From the NCBI GenBank assembly GCA_039583875.1, contig CM077158.1, positions 118,293,900 through 118,357,899 of the forward strand: a DNA stretch of 64,000 nt, read 5' to 3'. This DNA is from Platanthera guangdongensis. Its lineage: Eukaryota > Streptophyta > Magnoliopsida > Asparagales > Orchidaceae. The notes beneath the pieces were generated by a model. It saw only the letters and a list, made by a program, of their open reading frames with translations. It was not told where the DNA came from and made no database searches. This document shows, piece after piece, positions 55,338 through 63,138 of this stretch (its first letter is position 1; each line of letters begins with the position of its first letter). The translations under genes were made by a program, and so were the position numbers.

Positions 55338-55471
55338 GGAGATGTTTTCTCCGAGTGTAGGAGATTTTGTCTCCGAGATTGTAGGAAGTTACATCTTCCG
55401 AGTGTAAATCCTCTTTGTGGATCGAGATTGTAGGAACGTTGTTCCGAGACGTAGGATTGTTTTTTCAATCC
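55338..55471 (+). repeat. Sirevirus E: six consecutive hairpins in the transcribed LTR
   Basis: Stems: GGAGA/TCTCC 55338-55352; GGAGA/TCTCC 55360-55374; GGAAG/CTTCC 55384-55399; ATCC/GGAT 55408-55422; GGAAC/GTTCC 55433-55445; GGATTG/CAATCC 55454-55471. Each is followed by CGAG and most are preceded by GTA. Stems change between units but always pair. Confidence 0.8.
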
Positions 55472-55633
55472 GAGATAGTGGAGTAGCCGAGTCTAGTTTA
55501 TTGCTAGATCGGTGAGGGAAAGTGGATGTACCCAAGATTGGGGAACCACTATAAATCTTGATTCGTCTGTGTTTGATTGGTAGATAGTTCTGTGCATAGA
55601 TCTAATGTTTTATTCCGCAAAAAGATGCACATC

Positions 55634-55659
55634 TCACCTATTCACCCCCCTCTAGGTGA
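55634..55659 (+). other. Sirevirus E: C-loop hairpin near the LTR 3' end
   Basis: The arms TCACCTA and TAGGTGA enclose TTCACCCCCCTC. It lies 26 bp from the LTR end. Confidence 0.7.
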
Positions 55660-55687
55660 TTTAGGCAGACAACTAATAACTTTCAAT

Positions 55688-55698
55688 TTGTATCAGAG
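55688..55698 (+). other. Sirevirus E primer-binding site
   Basis: TTGTATCAGAG is the initiator-Met-type site with G to T at its second base. Confidence 0.75.
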
Positions 55699-55768
55699 GG
55701 AGGTCGATCATTAAAATTTTAACACCTTGATCAGAACCTTATATAGTTGTCTTTTGAGATCATCAAAC

Positions 55769-56634
55769 ATGGACAAAGCTAAAGATTTTGTCAAGCTTCC
55801 TTTGTGCACCAAGAATAATTTTCCCATGTGGAAAGAGAGAATAAAATTCTTTATGGAAGATGTGGATCCTAGGATCTTCATGATAGTTGAAGAAGGTCCT
55901 TACATTCCCATGACAGTCTCCATAATAGATCCAACCAAGAAAGTTCCAATGAAACTAATGGTTCTAGATAAGGATGAGATTGCACTTGTGTCATTAGACA
56001 AAAAGGCCAAAAACATTATAGCAAGTGCAGTCGATGACTCCATGCTGCAAAACCTGATCCACTTCCAGTCTGCAAAGGAGATGTGGCAGTCTCTAGTTAC
56101 CTTGATGGAAGGTACAGAAGAAGTGAGGGATGATAGAAGATCCCTTCTAAATCAAAAGTATGAAGCCTTCCGACAAGGAAACAAGGACACCATTGCTGAT
56201 ACTCTTGAGAATTTCTTCAAGAGAGTAAATGGACTAAGGGTCTATGGCAGAGTTTTCACTAACGGAGAATTAAATGACAAGTTCTTGAGATCCCTAACTA
56301 AGGAATGGGATAACAAGGTCTGTGCCATCAGGGAGTTTGGAAAACTAGCCGAGACAGTCCCACAGAATCTCTTCATGAAGCTTATGTCATATGAGCTTCA
56401 ACTCAATTCCAGAAAGGCTGAAGAAGAGAAGAGTAGGTCTACATTCAAAGAGAAGTCTGTTGCTTTAAAGGCAGATACCACAAAGAAGTCAAAGGCTGTT
56501 CCTCCTGCTCCAGCTCAAGAATAAAGTGAAGAAGAAACATTGGTGTCAAGTACCTCAGGCTCTGAGCTATCTAAAGGAGAGTTGTCACTACTCTCGCGAC
56601 AGTTCAAGAATTTCTTGAACAAGAAGAAGCACTG
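55769..56634 (+). pseudogene. Sirevirus E gag, partial
   Basis: It starts at an ATG at 55769 (MDKAKDFVKLPLCTKNNFPMWKERIKFF...). Copia gag domain motifs EEGPYIPM, LHFQSAKEMW-like and FFKRVNGLRVYGR follow. A TAA at 56522-56524 interrupts the frame, which then continues (ETLVSSTSGSELSKGELSLLSRQFKNFL) until D cuts it at 56635. No zinc knuckle remains in the window. Related to the D and H gag. Confidence 0.88.
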
Positions 56635-56780
56635 TGTTGGGTACATTGGTTTAAATGTACCTGATTTGAAGAAGCCTCACCCAACTCAATGATGTACATC
56701 AAAATGTATTTGATGTGTTGTTGAGTTACTTGTGCAGGTTAAGTATTTGCAGGACTGAAGCAAAAATTTCTAAGTCCATA

Positions 56781-57676
56781 TGTCGACACCCAGAGGGAAA
56801 GTGTCGACACCCAGAGGGAAAGTGTCAACACTTAAGAAAGCTTGTGTCGACACCCAGACAAGCAGTGTCGACACTTGGAGTCATTGTGTCGACACCTGGG
56901 ATGCAGAGTCGACACCAGACAGAAAGTGTCGACACAATGAGCTGTGTCGACACTCAGTGAAGAAAAGTCCAGTAAAGCTGTGTCGACACTTAACAGCAGT
57001 GTCGACACCTAGAAGAACTGTGTCTACACCAGAAAGTGTCGACACTTGGAGCTGTGTCGACACTCACCAAAAGTCAGCAGAGACTAAGTATAAGTTTCGA
57101 CACCAAGAACAATGTGTCGACACTCAACAGAAGAGTCAGCACTTGAAGTAAGTGTCGACACCCAGAACAATGTGTCGACACTCAACAGAAGAGTCAACAC
57201 TTGAAGAAAGTGTCGACACATGGAGCTGTGTCGACACTTAACAAAGAACAACAAGATCAACAAAATATTCTAAGTACAAGTGTCGACACTAAGGGAATGT
57301 GTCGACACTCAGCTGAAGTCTCAACAGAAGAATCAAGTGTCGACACAAGGAGCTGTGTCGACACTCAGCAAGTATCAACACTAAAGACATGTGTCGACAC
57401 CAAGAAGCAGTGTCGACACTTAACAGATTCAACACATGAAGATGTGTCGACACAAAGGAGATGTGTCGACACTTAGAAGAATTCAGCAAAATACAGAAGA
57501 TCAAGTACTTGTGTCGACACTCAATTTCAGTGTCGACACATGAAGAAGAAACTGTGTCGAGACATAGAATCTACAACACAAGGAGTTGTGTCGACACTTT
57601 GTAGACTTGTGTCGACACTTACACAACTTGTGTCGACACTTGGTCTATAAGTGTCGACACTTAAAGACAGAAAGTC
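56781..57676 (+). repeat. Sirevirus D: GTGTCGACAC palindrome array in the LTR
   Basis: About 30 copies of GTCGACAC, mostly as TGTGTCGACACT or GTGTCGACACC, plus several one-mismatch copies (GTCAACAC, GTCTACAC). Spacing is irregular at 13-40 bp, with spacers rich in AGAAG, AACAG and GGAGC. Confidence 0.92.
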
Positions 57677-57817
57677 TCGACACTTTCAGACAGTTAGAGA
57701 ACTTTCAAGAACTGACTGGATGACTTGACAGCTGCCGTTCCAGCCGGTCTACAGCACTTGTCAGAGTTGTCAGAATTCAGTTATGGACCGGACCAGCCGG
57801 TTACCATGAACAAGGCC

Positions 57818-57827
57818 TATAAATAGG
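57818..57827 (+). promoter_or_regulatory. Sirevirus D LTR TATA box
   Basis: TATAAATAGG in a GGCC...GGC context, about 140 bp after the array. Confidence 0.75.
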
Positions 57828-58231
57828 CTCATACAGTCTACAGAGATTGCAATTATTAAAAAGAAGAAGTGGTTCATAGAGTTGTTCAAATTATTGATCA
57901 AGTATTCAACAAAGAAGATCTAGCTATTCCTTGAAGAATCAAGTGCAGATCTAAGAAGTTGGAGAGAGAGAGCTCCATCCAAGAAATCAGCCGTTGGAAC
58001 TAGGCTGAGAAGAAGGGTTCAGATTTATTCTGAATTCTAAGTGGCAGAGATCAAGGATCAACTGCAGAAGGAGTCAGTCTTATTGAGTTCTACTCGCAAG
58101 AAGCTTTGAAGAAAGCTAAGTCAGATTGATTCCAGCTGAGTTCTTCCAAGAACTCATCAAGAAACTCACAACTCCCCTCTCTTGTCTTTGGGTTGCTGAG
58201 TTATCATTTGTAAATTCATTTTTATCTTGTA

Positions 58232-58450
58232 GGATCCTTTGGATCTGAGTTTTATAAGCCTGTAATTATAAAGGCTGAGTGTAGGGCTTGAGAGCCTGAG
58301 TGTAGGAGATTGAAATCTCTGAGTGTAGGCCTTGGTGGCTGAGTGTAGGCCTTGGTGGCTGAGTGTAGGCCTTTGTGGCTGAGTGTAGGCTTTGTGAAAA
58401 AGCTGAGTTGTAGGGCCTTGGGCCTGAGCTGTAGGAACCAGTTTGGGTTC
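58232..58450 (+). repeat. Sirevirus D: row of about ten small hairpins in the transcribed LTR
   Basis: GATCC/GGATC 58233-58245; AGCCT/AGGCT 58257-58276; GGCT/AGCC 58285-58296; GAGAT/ATCTC 58306-58319; three near-identical GGCC/GGCT units at about 58327-58380; GGC/AGC then GGCC/GGCC at about 58388-58425; GAACC/GGTTC 58435-58450. Most are preceded by GTAG and followed by TGAG. Confidence 0.75.
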
Positions 58451-58651
58451 TGAGACAGTGGTGAAGTTTAGCCGAATCTAGTACACTGCTAGATAGGCGA
58501 AGGGGGAAAGTGGATGTACCCAAAACTTGGGGAACCACTATAAATCTCTGTGTCTGCTGTGATTGTGATTTGCTGTGAATGCTGTGTAATAGTAGATTAG
58601 ATTCTGTGATAAAAACTGTTTGCTGCCATAAAAAGTTTAAAAGAAATTGGT

Positions 58652-58679
58652 CACCTATTCACCCCCCCCCCTCTAGGTG
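58652..58679 (+). other. Sirevirus D: poly-C-loop hairpin near the LTR 3' end
   Basis: The arms CACCTA and TAGGTG enclose a run of ten or more C, 20 bp from the LTR end. Confidence 0.7.
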
Positions 58680-58701
58680 TTTAGGTACTATATCTTTCAA
58701 G

Positions 58702-58714
58702 TGGTATCAGAGCC
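58702..58714 (+). other. Sirevirus D primer-binding site
   Basis: TGGTATCAGAGCC is a perfect initiator-Met-type site two bases after the LTR. Confidence 0.9.
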
Positions 58715-58804
58715 AGGTTCCTCAAAAAGGACTAACAGTCTGAGGAGATCCTGATTGGCAGATTCAGTCTAAGACAAATTACAGATTCAAGAAAATCAAG
58801 AACC

Positions 58805-60847
58805 ATGGGTTTCTCTGAGAATCACAAGGAATTGGGATCCATGAAATTACCTATATGTAGGAAAGAGATATTTGGGATCTGGAAGGAAAGGGTAAGGCTG
58901 TTTATGGAAGCCTCAGACCCTAGGATCTATATCACATTAAAGGAGGGGCCATATGTGCCCATGAAGATATCAGTTCTAGATGCAAATCAGAGAACTCCAA
59001 AGGATTTCTCTGAAATGACTAAGGATGAGATTGTCCTAGCCACCATGGAGAAAAGGGCTCAAAACATTATAGTGAGTGTCATAGATGATGCAACTTTTCA
59101 GAATCTAATACACTGTAAGATAGCCAAAGAGATGTGGGATACTCTTATTATGTATATGGAGGGTTCTGAAGAGGTAAGGCAAGATAGAAAATCCTTGCTA
59201 AATCAAGAGTATGAAAGTTTTAGACAAGGAAAGGGTGATAGCATAACTGAGTGCTATAAAAAGTTCTACAGAATTGTGAATGAACTCATGTCTTATGGAA
59301 GAGAGTTTAGTAATTATGAACTAAATGACAAGTTCCTAAGGTCCCTAACTAAAGATTGGGACACCAAGATCTGTGCCATTAGAGAGATGGCTAAGTTGGG
59401 AGAAATTCCTCCACCTACACTGTTTGGCAAATTATTGTCTTATGAAATGCAGTTGACAGTGAGAAAAGAGGAGGAGAAATCAACAAGAAATGAACACAAG
59501 GAAAGAATTGTAGCTTTCAAGACAGAAGCCCCCAGAAAGTATAGGAATAAGTCACCAACTCCACCTCCAAAGGTTGCTGAATCAGAGTCAGATGAGTCAG
59601 TCAGCACAAAATCTGAAAGCAGTGAAAGTGATGAAGACTTTGCTGCCTTCACTAGACATTTTCAGAAATTCTTGAAGAAGAAACAGTGGAGGACAAGGCC
59701 TTCTACTTCACAAGGAAAAGAAGACTTCTATCAGAACAAAAAGTCTTCAAAGAAGGACAGGAAGAGGACTAAATCTAGCAAGGCAACTGTTTCAAAAATA
59801 GTGTGCTATTGCTGCAATAGACAAGGCCATGTTGTTGCAGATTGTCCTGAAAAGAGAAAAGAGTCTAGTGACAAGAAGAAGACTCATTTTAAAGGCAAGA
59901 AAGAAAAGTATTTTGTTGCCAAGAAGGAGAAGACTCTATCAGATATCTCTTCTTCAGAAACTGAGTCTGATGCTGAGGCATACATAGGGCTGTTTGCTGA
60001 AGAAGAAGAAGAAGAATTCATGCAGATTATGGAGTCAATATATGAACAAGAAGACAGTCAATGCCAAGGGCTAATGGCTTTGACAGAGAGTGACAAAATC
60101 CTGGAGCAGCCAGGACCCAGTAAGATACAAAGTTCAACTTTAAGTTCAGTTTCTTGTGCCAGTACAGAATCAGATTCATCTTCATCAAGTGATGAAAGTG
60201 TATCTGAGTCTGAGGATGATATTCATCAGCTGATAGATGAATATAAAGTGTTGTTGCAAGCTTACAAGAAGAGCAAGTCCCTAGCCAAAAGTCAGGCAAA
60301 GGAAATTGCTGATCTCAAAGCTGCTGCAACAGATTCTGAGATGTTATTTGATCAAAAGCTCAATGAGATAGCCAGACTGAAGCACATAACAGTGATTCAG
60401 ATGGGGACTATCACCTTTAAGAATGATCAAATCAAGAGTCTGGAGATTAATCTTCAGAAGGAGAGAGAGCTTGTTGCTAGGTTTTCTAAACCTAAGTCAG
60501 TGTTACCCATAATTGATGAATTTGTTCATCACAAGGGTAAAGCTGGACTAGGATTTACTAGACCTGCAAGGACTGAGCAGTCCAAGTCCAAGTCCAAGGG
60601 CAAAGCCCCAACATTCAACAAGTCTGCTGTAGATAAGACAGCAAAGACTGTACCTAAGAAAAGGTACAATAAGTTTGAATGTTGGTGTTGTGGCAAGGTT
60701 GGCCACTTTGCAATGGACTGTTGGCACAATGCTAGTGCCAAAGTGATTAACAAACTACTTGTTGGAAAGCCTGCAGGTAGGTTTGTCAGGTTGCAAACTA
60801 ACATGTACCAAGGACCCAAGAATTCTTTGGGTTCTAAGGTTCATTAA
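58805..60847 (+). CDS. Sirevirus D gag (680 aa, intact)
   Basis: An ATG at 58805 (MGFSENHKELGSMKLPICRK) opens an uninterrupted frame to TAA at 60845-60847. The copia gag domain spans roughly residues 15-230 (EGPYVPMKISVLD, KDWDTKICAIREM). A Ser/Glu-rich region follows, then a first zinc knuckle CYCCNRQGHVVADC (about residue 335) in a Lys-rich context, an acidic/Ser region, a coiled coil (about residues 475-560), and a second knuckle CWCCGKVGHFAMDC (about residue 630), ending GPKNSLGSKVH. Two knuckles and a long gag are typical of Sireviruses. Gag would form the particle and package RNA. Pol follows in the same frame directly after the stop. Confidence 0.95.
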   Translation: MGFSENHKELGSMKLPICRKEIFGIWKERVRLFMEASDPRIYITLKEGPYVPMKISVLDANQRTPKDFSEMTKDEIVLATMEKRAQNIIVSVIDDATFQNLIHCKIAKEMWDTLIMYMEGSEEVRQDRKSLLNQEYESFRQGKGDSITECYKKFYRIVNELMSYGREFSNYELNDKFLRSLTKDWDTKICAIREMAKLGEIPPPTLFGKLLSYEMQLTVRKEEEKSTRNEHKERIVAFKTEAPRKYRNKSPTPPPKVAESESDESVSTKSESSESDEDFAAFTRHFQKFLKKKQWRTRPSTSQGKEDFYQNKKSSKKDRKRTKSSKATVSKIVCYCCNRQGHVVADCPEKRKESSDKKKTHFKGKKEKYFVAKKEKTLSDISSSETESDAEAYIGLFAEEEEEEFMQIMESIYEQEDSQCQGLMALTESDKILEQPGPSKIQSSTLSSVSCASTESDSSSSSDESVSESEDDIHQLIDEYKVLLQAYKKSKSLAKSQAKEIADLKAAATDSEMLFDQKLNEIARLKHITVIQMGTITFKNDQIKSLEINLQKERELVARFSKPKSVLPIIDEFVHHKGKAGLGFTRPARTEQSKSKSKGKAPTFNKSAVDKTAKTVPKKRYNKFECWCCGKVGHFAMDCWHNASAKVINKLLVGKPAGRFVRLQTNMYQGPKNSLGSKVH

Positions 60848-60866
60848 TCTGTTTTGCAGGTGAGTC
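60845..60866 (+). promoter_or_regulatory. Sirevirus D: gag stop, splice-acceptor-like and donor-like sites
   Basis: TAA is followed by TCTGTTTTGCAG and then GTGAGT: a consensus 3' splice site directly abutting a consensus 5' splice site, between gag and pol. C and H have the stop-pyrimidine-AG part at the same place. Confidence 0.4.
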
Positions 60867-62626
60867 CAAGTGGCCATACCCCAACATGGTACTTGGACAG
60901 TGGATGTTCCAGACATATGACTGGAACTAGAGGATTACTAAGGGACTACATTCCAATAAAAGATGGTCCAAAAGTAACCTTTGGTGGTTCTGAAAAAGGA
61001 ATCATCAAAGGATTTGGTAACATTTCTAGCAACTTGGTTACCATTACTCAAGTGGCTTATGTTAAAGGGTTGAAACACAACCTAATAAGTATAAGTCAGT
61101 TAAGTGATGTAGGGTATGACATCTCATTTGTGAAAAATGGTTGTCATATCAATAGGTCAACTGATCAAGAGATCATTTTGACTGGTTATAGGAAAAGGAA
61201 TGTCTATTGCTTAGACATTATGGTTGAGAACAATGGTTCTCAAGTGTGTCTTGTAGCTGATGAGACAGTCTCTCATTGTGTCAAATGGCACAAGAGGCTT
61301 GCCCATCTTAACTACAAGACTATTAGCAAACTCTTTAGCAAAGAGTTAGTGAGGAATGATCCTCAAGTTAAGTGTGTTAAAGATGGTATTTGCTCAGCTT
61401 GTCAAAAGGGCAAGCAGACAAAATCCACCTTTAGAAGCATAGAAAACAAAGATGTTGTGAGGTGTTTATACCTCTTGCATATGGATCTCTTTGGTCCAAT
61501 TCCAGTTCACAGCTTAGGTAGGAAGGTCTATACCTTTGTAGTTATAGATGACTACTCAAGGTTTTCCTGGGTGTTCTTCTTAAGACAGAAATCTGAAACA
61601 CCTAGTGTCTTTCATAGCTTTGTCAAGCAAATTCAGAATGAACTAGACAGTACAGTGGTCAAGATTAGAAGTGACCATGGTACTGAATTTCAGTCTGATA
61701 GCATGACAAAACTATGTGAAGACTTTGGGATATTTCAAGAGTTTTCTTCACCTAGAACACCTCAGCAAAATGGCATTGCTGAGAGGAAGAATAGAACCTT
61801 GATTGAGGCTGGAAGGACCCTATTAAGTGATACATCACTACCAGAATATTTCTGGGCTGAAGCAGTTAACACTGCATGTCATGTTATAAATAGGACTACC
61901 ATTACTAAAGGCCTCAACAAGACCCCCTATGAGGTTGTGAAAGGCAGGAAACCAAACCTATCCTACTTCAGGATTTTTGGTTGCAAATGCTTCATACTTA
62001 ACAATGGAAAGTCTTACTTGACTAAGTTTGCTGCCAAGTCCCAAGAGGGAATTTTTGTTGGGTACAGCAATAATAGTAAGGCTTATAGAGTCTACAACTT
62101 GACTTCCCAAGTTGTAGAAGAATCAGTGCATGTAGTTTTTGATGAGACTAAACTTATTAATAATGAGTTGTCAGATGCAGACTTTGCAGGATGCAAAGGA
62201 GATAGAAAAAGCACTACTGGAACCTGTCAATTCCTAGGTGGGAGACTAATTTCATGGAGTAGCAAAAAGCAAACAAGTGTGGCTATCTCCACTGCAGAAT
62301 CAGAGTATGTGGCTGCTAGAAGTTGCTGTGCTCAACTTCTGTGGATACAACATCAGTTAGAGGACTATGGATTTCAGGTAAGTAGAACTCCACTCTTTTG
62401 TGATTCTACTAGTGCTATTTCTATAGCTAATAATCCTGTATCACATAGTAGAACTAAACATATTGGAATTAAATATCATTTTCTTAGGGAGCATGTAGAA
62501 AGAAAAGATATTTTACTTGAATATGTTAAAACTGATAATCAAGTAGCTGATATGTATACTAAGCCCCTAGAAGAAGCTAAGTTCAATAGATTTAAAATTG
62601 AACTAGGAATGATAAACTTAGAGTAA
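60848..62626 (+). CDS. Sirevirus D pol lacking the reverse transcriptase domain
   Basis: It is in frame with gag and separated by one stop codon. It has no ATG near its start, so it would need readthrough, reinitiation or splicing. Domains: protease WYLDSGCSRHMTG (from about 60887), GAG-pre-integrase (HKRLAHLNYKTISKL near 61290, CSACQKGKQ near 61396), integrase core (DDYSRFSWVFF near 61549, RSDHGTEF near 61670, SPRTPQQNGIAERK near 61750). At about 62160-62180 the sequence jumps in frame from the post-integrase segment (DETKLINNELSD) to RNase H (ADFAGCKGDRKST, ISTAESEYVAA, YTKPLEEAKFN). The RT, usually several hundred residues here, is gone, yet the frame stays open for about 590 codons. Confidence 0.93.
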   Translation, partial: SVLQVSPSGHTPTWYLDSGCSRHMTGTRGLLRDYIPIKDGPKVTFGGSEKGIIKGFGNISSNLVTITQVAYVKGLKHNLISISQLSDVGYDISFVKNGCHINRSTDQEIILTGYRKRNVYCLDIMVENNGSQVCLVADETVSHCVKWHKRLAHLNYKTISKLFSKELVRNDPQVKCVKDGICSACQKGKQTKSTFRSIENKDVVRCLYLLHMDLFGPIPVHSLGRKVYTFVVIDDYSRFSWVFFLRQKSETPSVFHSFVKQIQNELDSTVVKIRSDHGTEFQSDSMTKLCEDFGIFQEFSSPRTPQQNGIAERKNRTLIEAGRTLLSDTSLPEYFWAEAVNTACHVINRTTITKGLNKTPYEVVKGRKPNLSYFRIFGCKCFILNNGKSYLTKFAAKSQEGIFVGYSNNSKAYRVYNLTSQVVEESVHVVFDETKLINNELSDADFAGCKGDRKSTTGTCQFLGGRLISWSSKKQTSVAISTAESEYVAARSCCAQLLWIQHQLEDYGFQVSRTPLFCDSTSAISIANNPVSHSRTKHIGIKYHFLREHVERKDILLEYVKTDNQVADMYTKPLEEAKFNRFKIELGMINLE

Positions 62627-62658
62627 GTTTACAGAATTGAAATTGGCTAAGTAAAAAG

Positions 62659-63103
62659 GTGTCGACACATAGAGATTTCTGTGTCGACACAGAAAAGTGG
62701 TGTCGACACTTCAAGAAAAAGGTGTCGACACATCTAGGAAGTTGGTGTCGACACTTCTGACTATTAGTGTCGACACATGTCAAGTAGGTGTCGACACATC
62801 CAAAGTGGTGTCGACACTTAAGTTTTACTCAGAATTTTCTAAGTAAAGTCTCGACTATGTGTCGAGTTATGTGGTGTCGACACATAAACAAGTGTCGACA
62901 CATATTATCTGTTGACTAAACTTGTGTCAACACATATGTGTCGAGACATTATAAGTCAGTGTCGACACTTATTGCCAGTGTCGACACATTTTAAGTTAGC
63001 TGTCCCTCCTGTTCATCTTCAAAATTAGAAAGGTATAAATAGGGTTTTGTCTTAGTTTGTCGACACGCTTTCAAAGTTTCGAGACCAGACTTCTGTGTCG
63101 ACA
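62659..63103 (+). repeat. Sirevirus D: internal GTGTCGACAC array between pol and ORF3
   Basis: About 12-13 copies of the same palindrome as in the D LTR, here mostly GTGTCGACACAT, plus one-mismatch versions (GTCGAGAC, GTCAACAC). The ORF3 TATA box lies between the last two copies. Confidence 0.92.
63034..63044 (+). promoter_or_regulatory. Sirevirus D: candidate internal promoter (TATA box) for ORF3
   Basis: TATAAATAGGG lies about 95 bp upstream of the ORF3 ATG and just downstream of the internal palindrome array. The array-then-TATA order matches the LTR promoter of the same element, which also reads TATAAATAGG. ORF3 is not in the pol frame, so it cannot be made by simple stop readthrough. 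Confidence 0.6.
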
Positions 63104-63138
63104 TCTCTCTTCTCTCAAGACAAATTCTACAAACCCTA

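Larger units (their letters stand above)
53682..55685 (+). repeat. Sirevirus E 5' LTR
   Basis: 2004 bp, TGTTGGGTATTG...AACTTTCA. In order: the CTCGAG palindrome array (54009-54830), TATA box TATATAAA (54953-54960), six hairpins (55338-55471), the GTGGATGTACCCA...GGGGAACCACTATAAATC block (55522-55557), and the C-loop hairpin (55634-55659). A CT microsatellite lies at 55036-55056. Confidence 0.9.
53682..56634 (+). mobile_element. Sirevirus E: 5' LTR and gag, cut by D
   Basis: LTR 53682-55685, primer site and gag are in plus orientation. D interrupts gag at 56635, and the remainder is outside the window. The first ~100 bp of its LTR closely resemble the C LTR, although the palindromes inside differ completely. 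Confidence 0.88.
56635..58699 (+). repeat. Sirevirus D 5' LTR
   Basis: 2065 bp, TGTTGGGTACATTGG...TATCTTTCA; the exact start is ambiguous by two bases (TGTG). In order: GTGTCGACAC array (56781-57676), TATA box (57818-57827), hairpin row (58232-58450), the AAAGTGGATGTACCC...GGGGAACCACTATAAATC block, and the poly-C-loop hairpin (58652-58679). Frames of ~120 codons inside the array are translations of the repeat. Confidence 0.9.

Noticed and set aside
56780..57476. Open frames of about 90-120 codons with repeated VDT/STP peptides
   Set aside because: They are translations of the GTGTCGACAC palindrome array in the D LTR; open on both strands because the repeat lacks stops.
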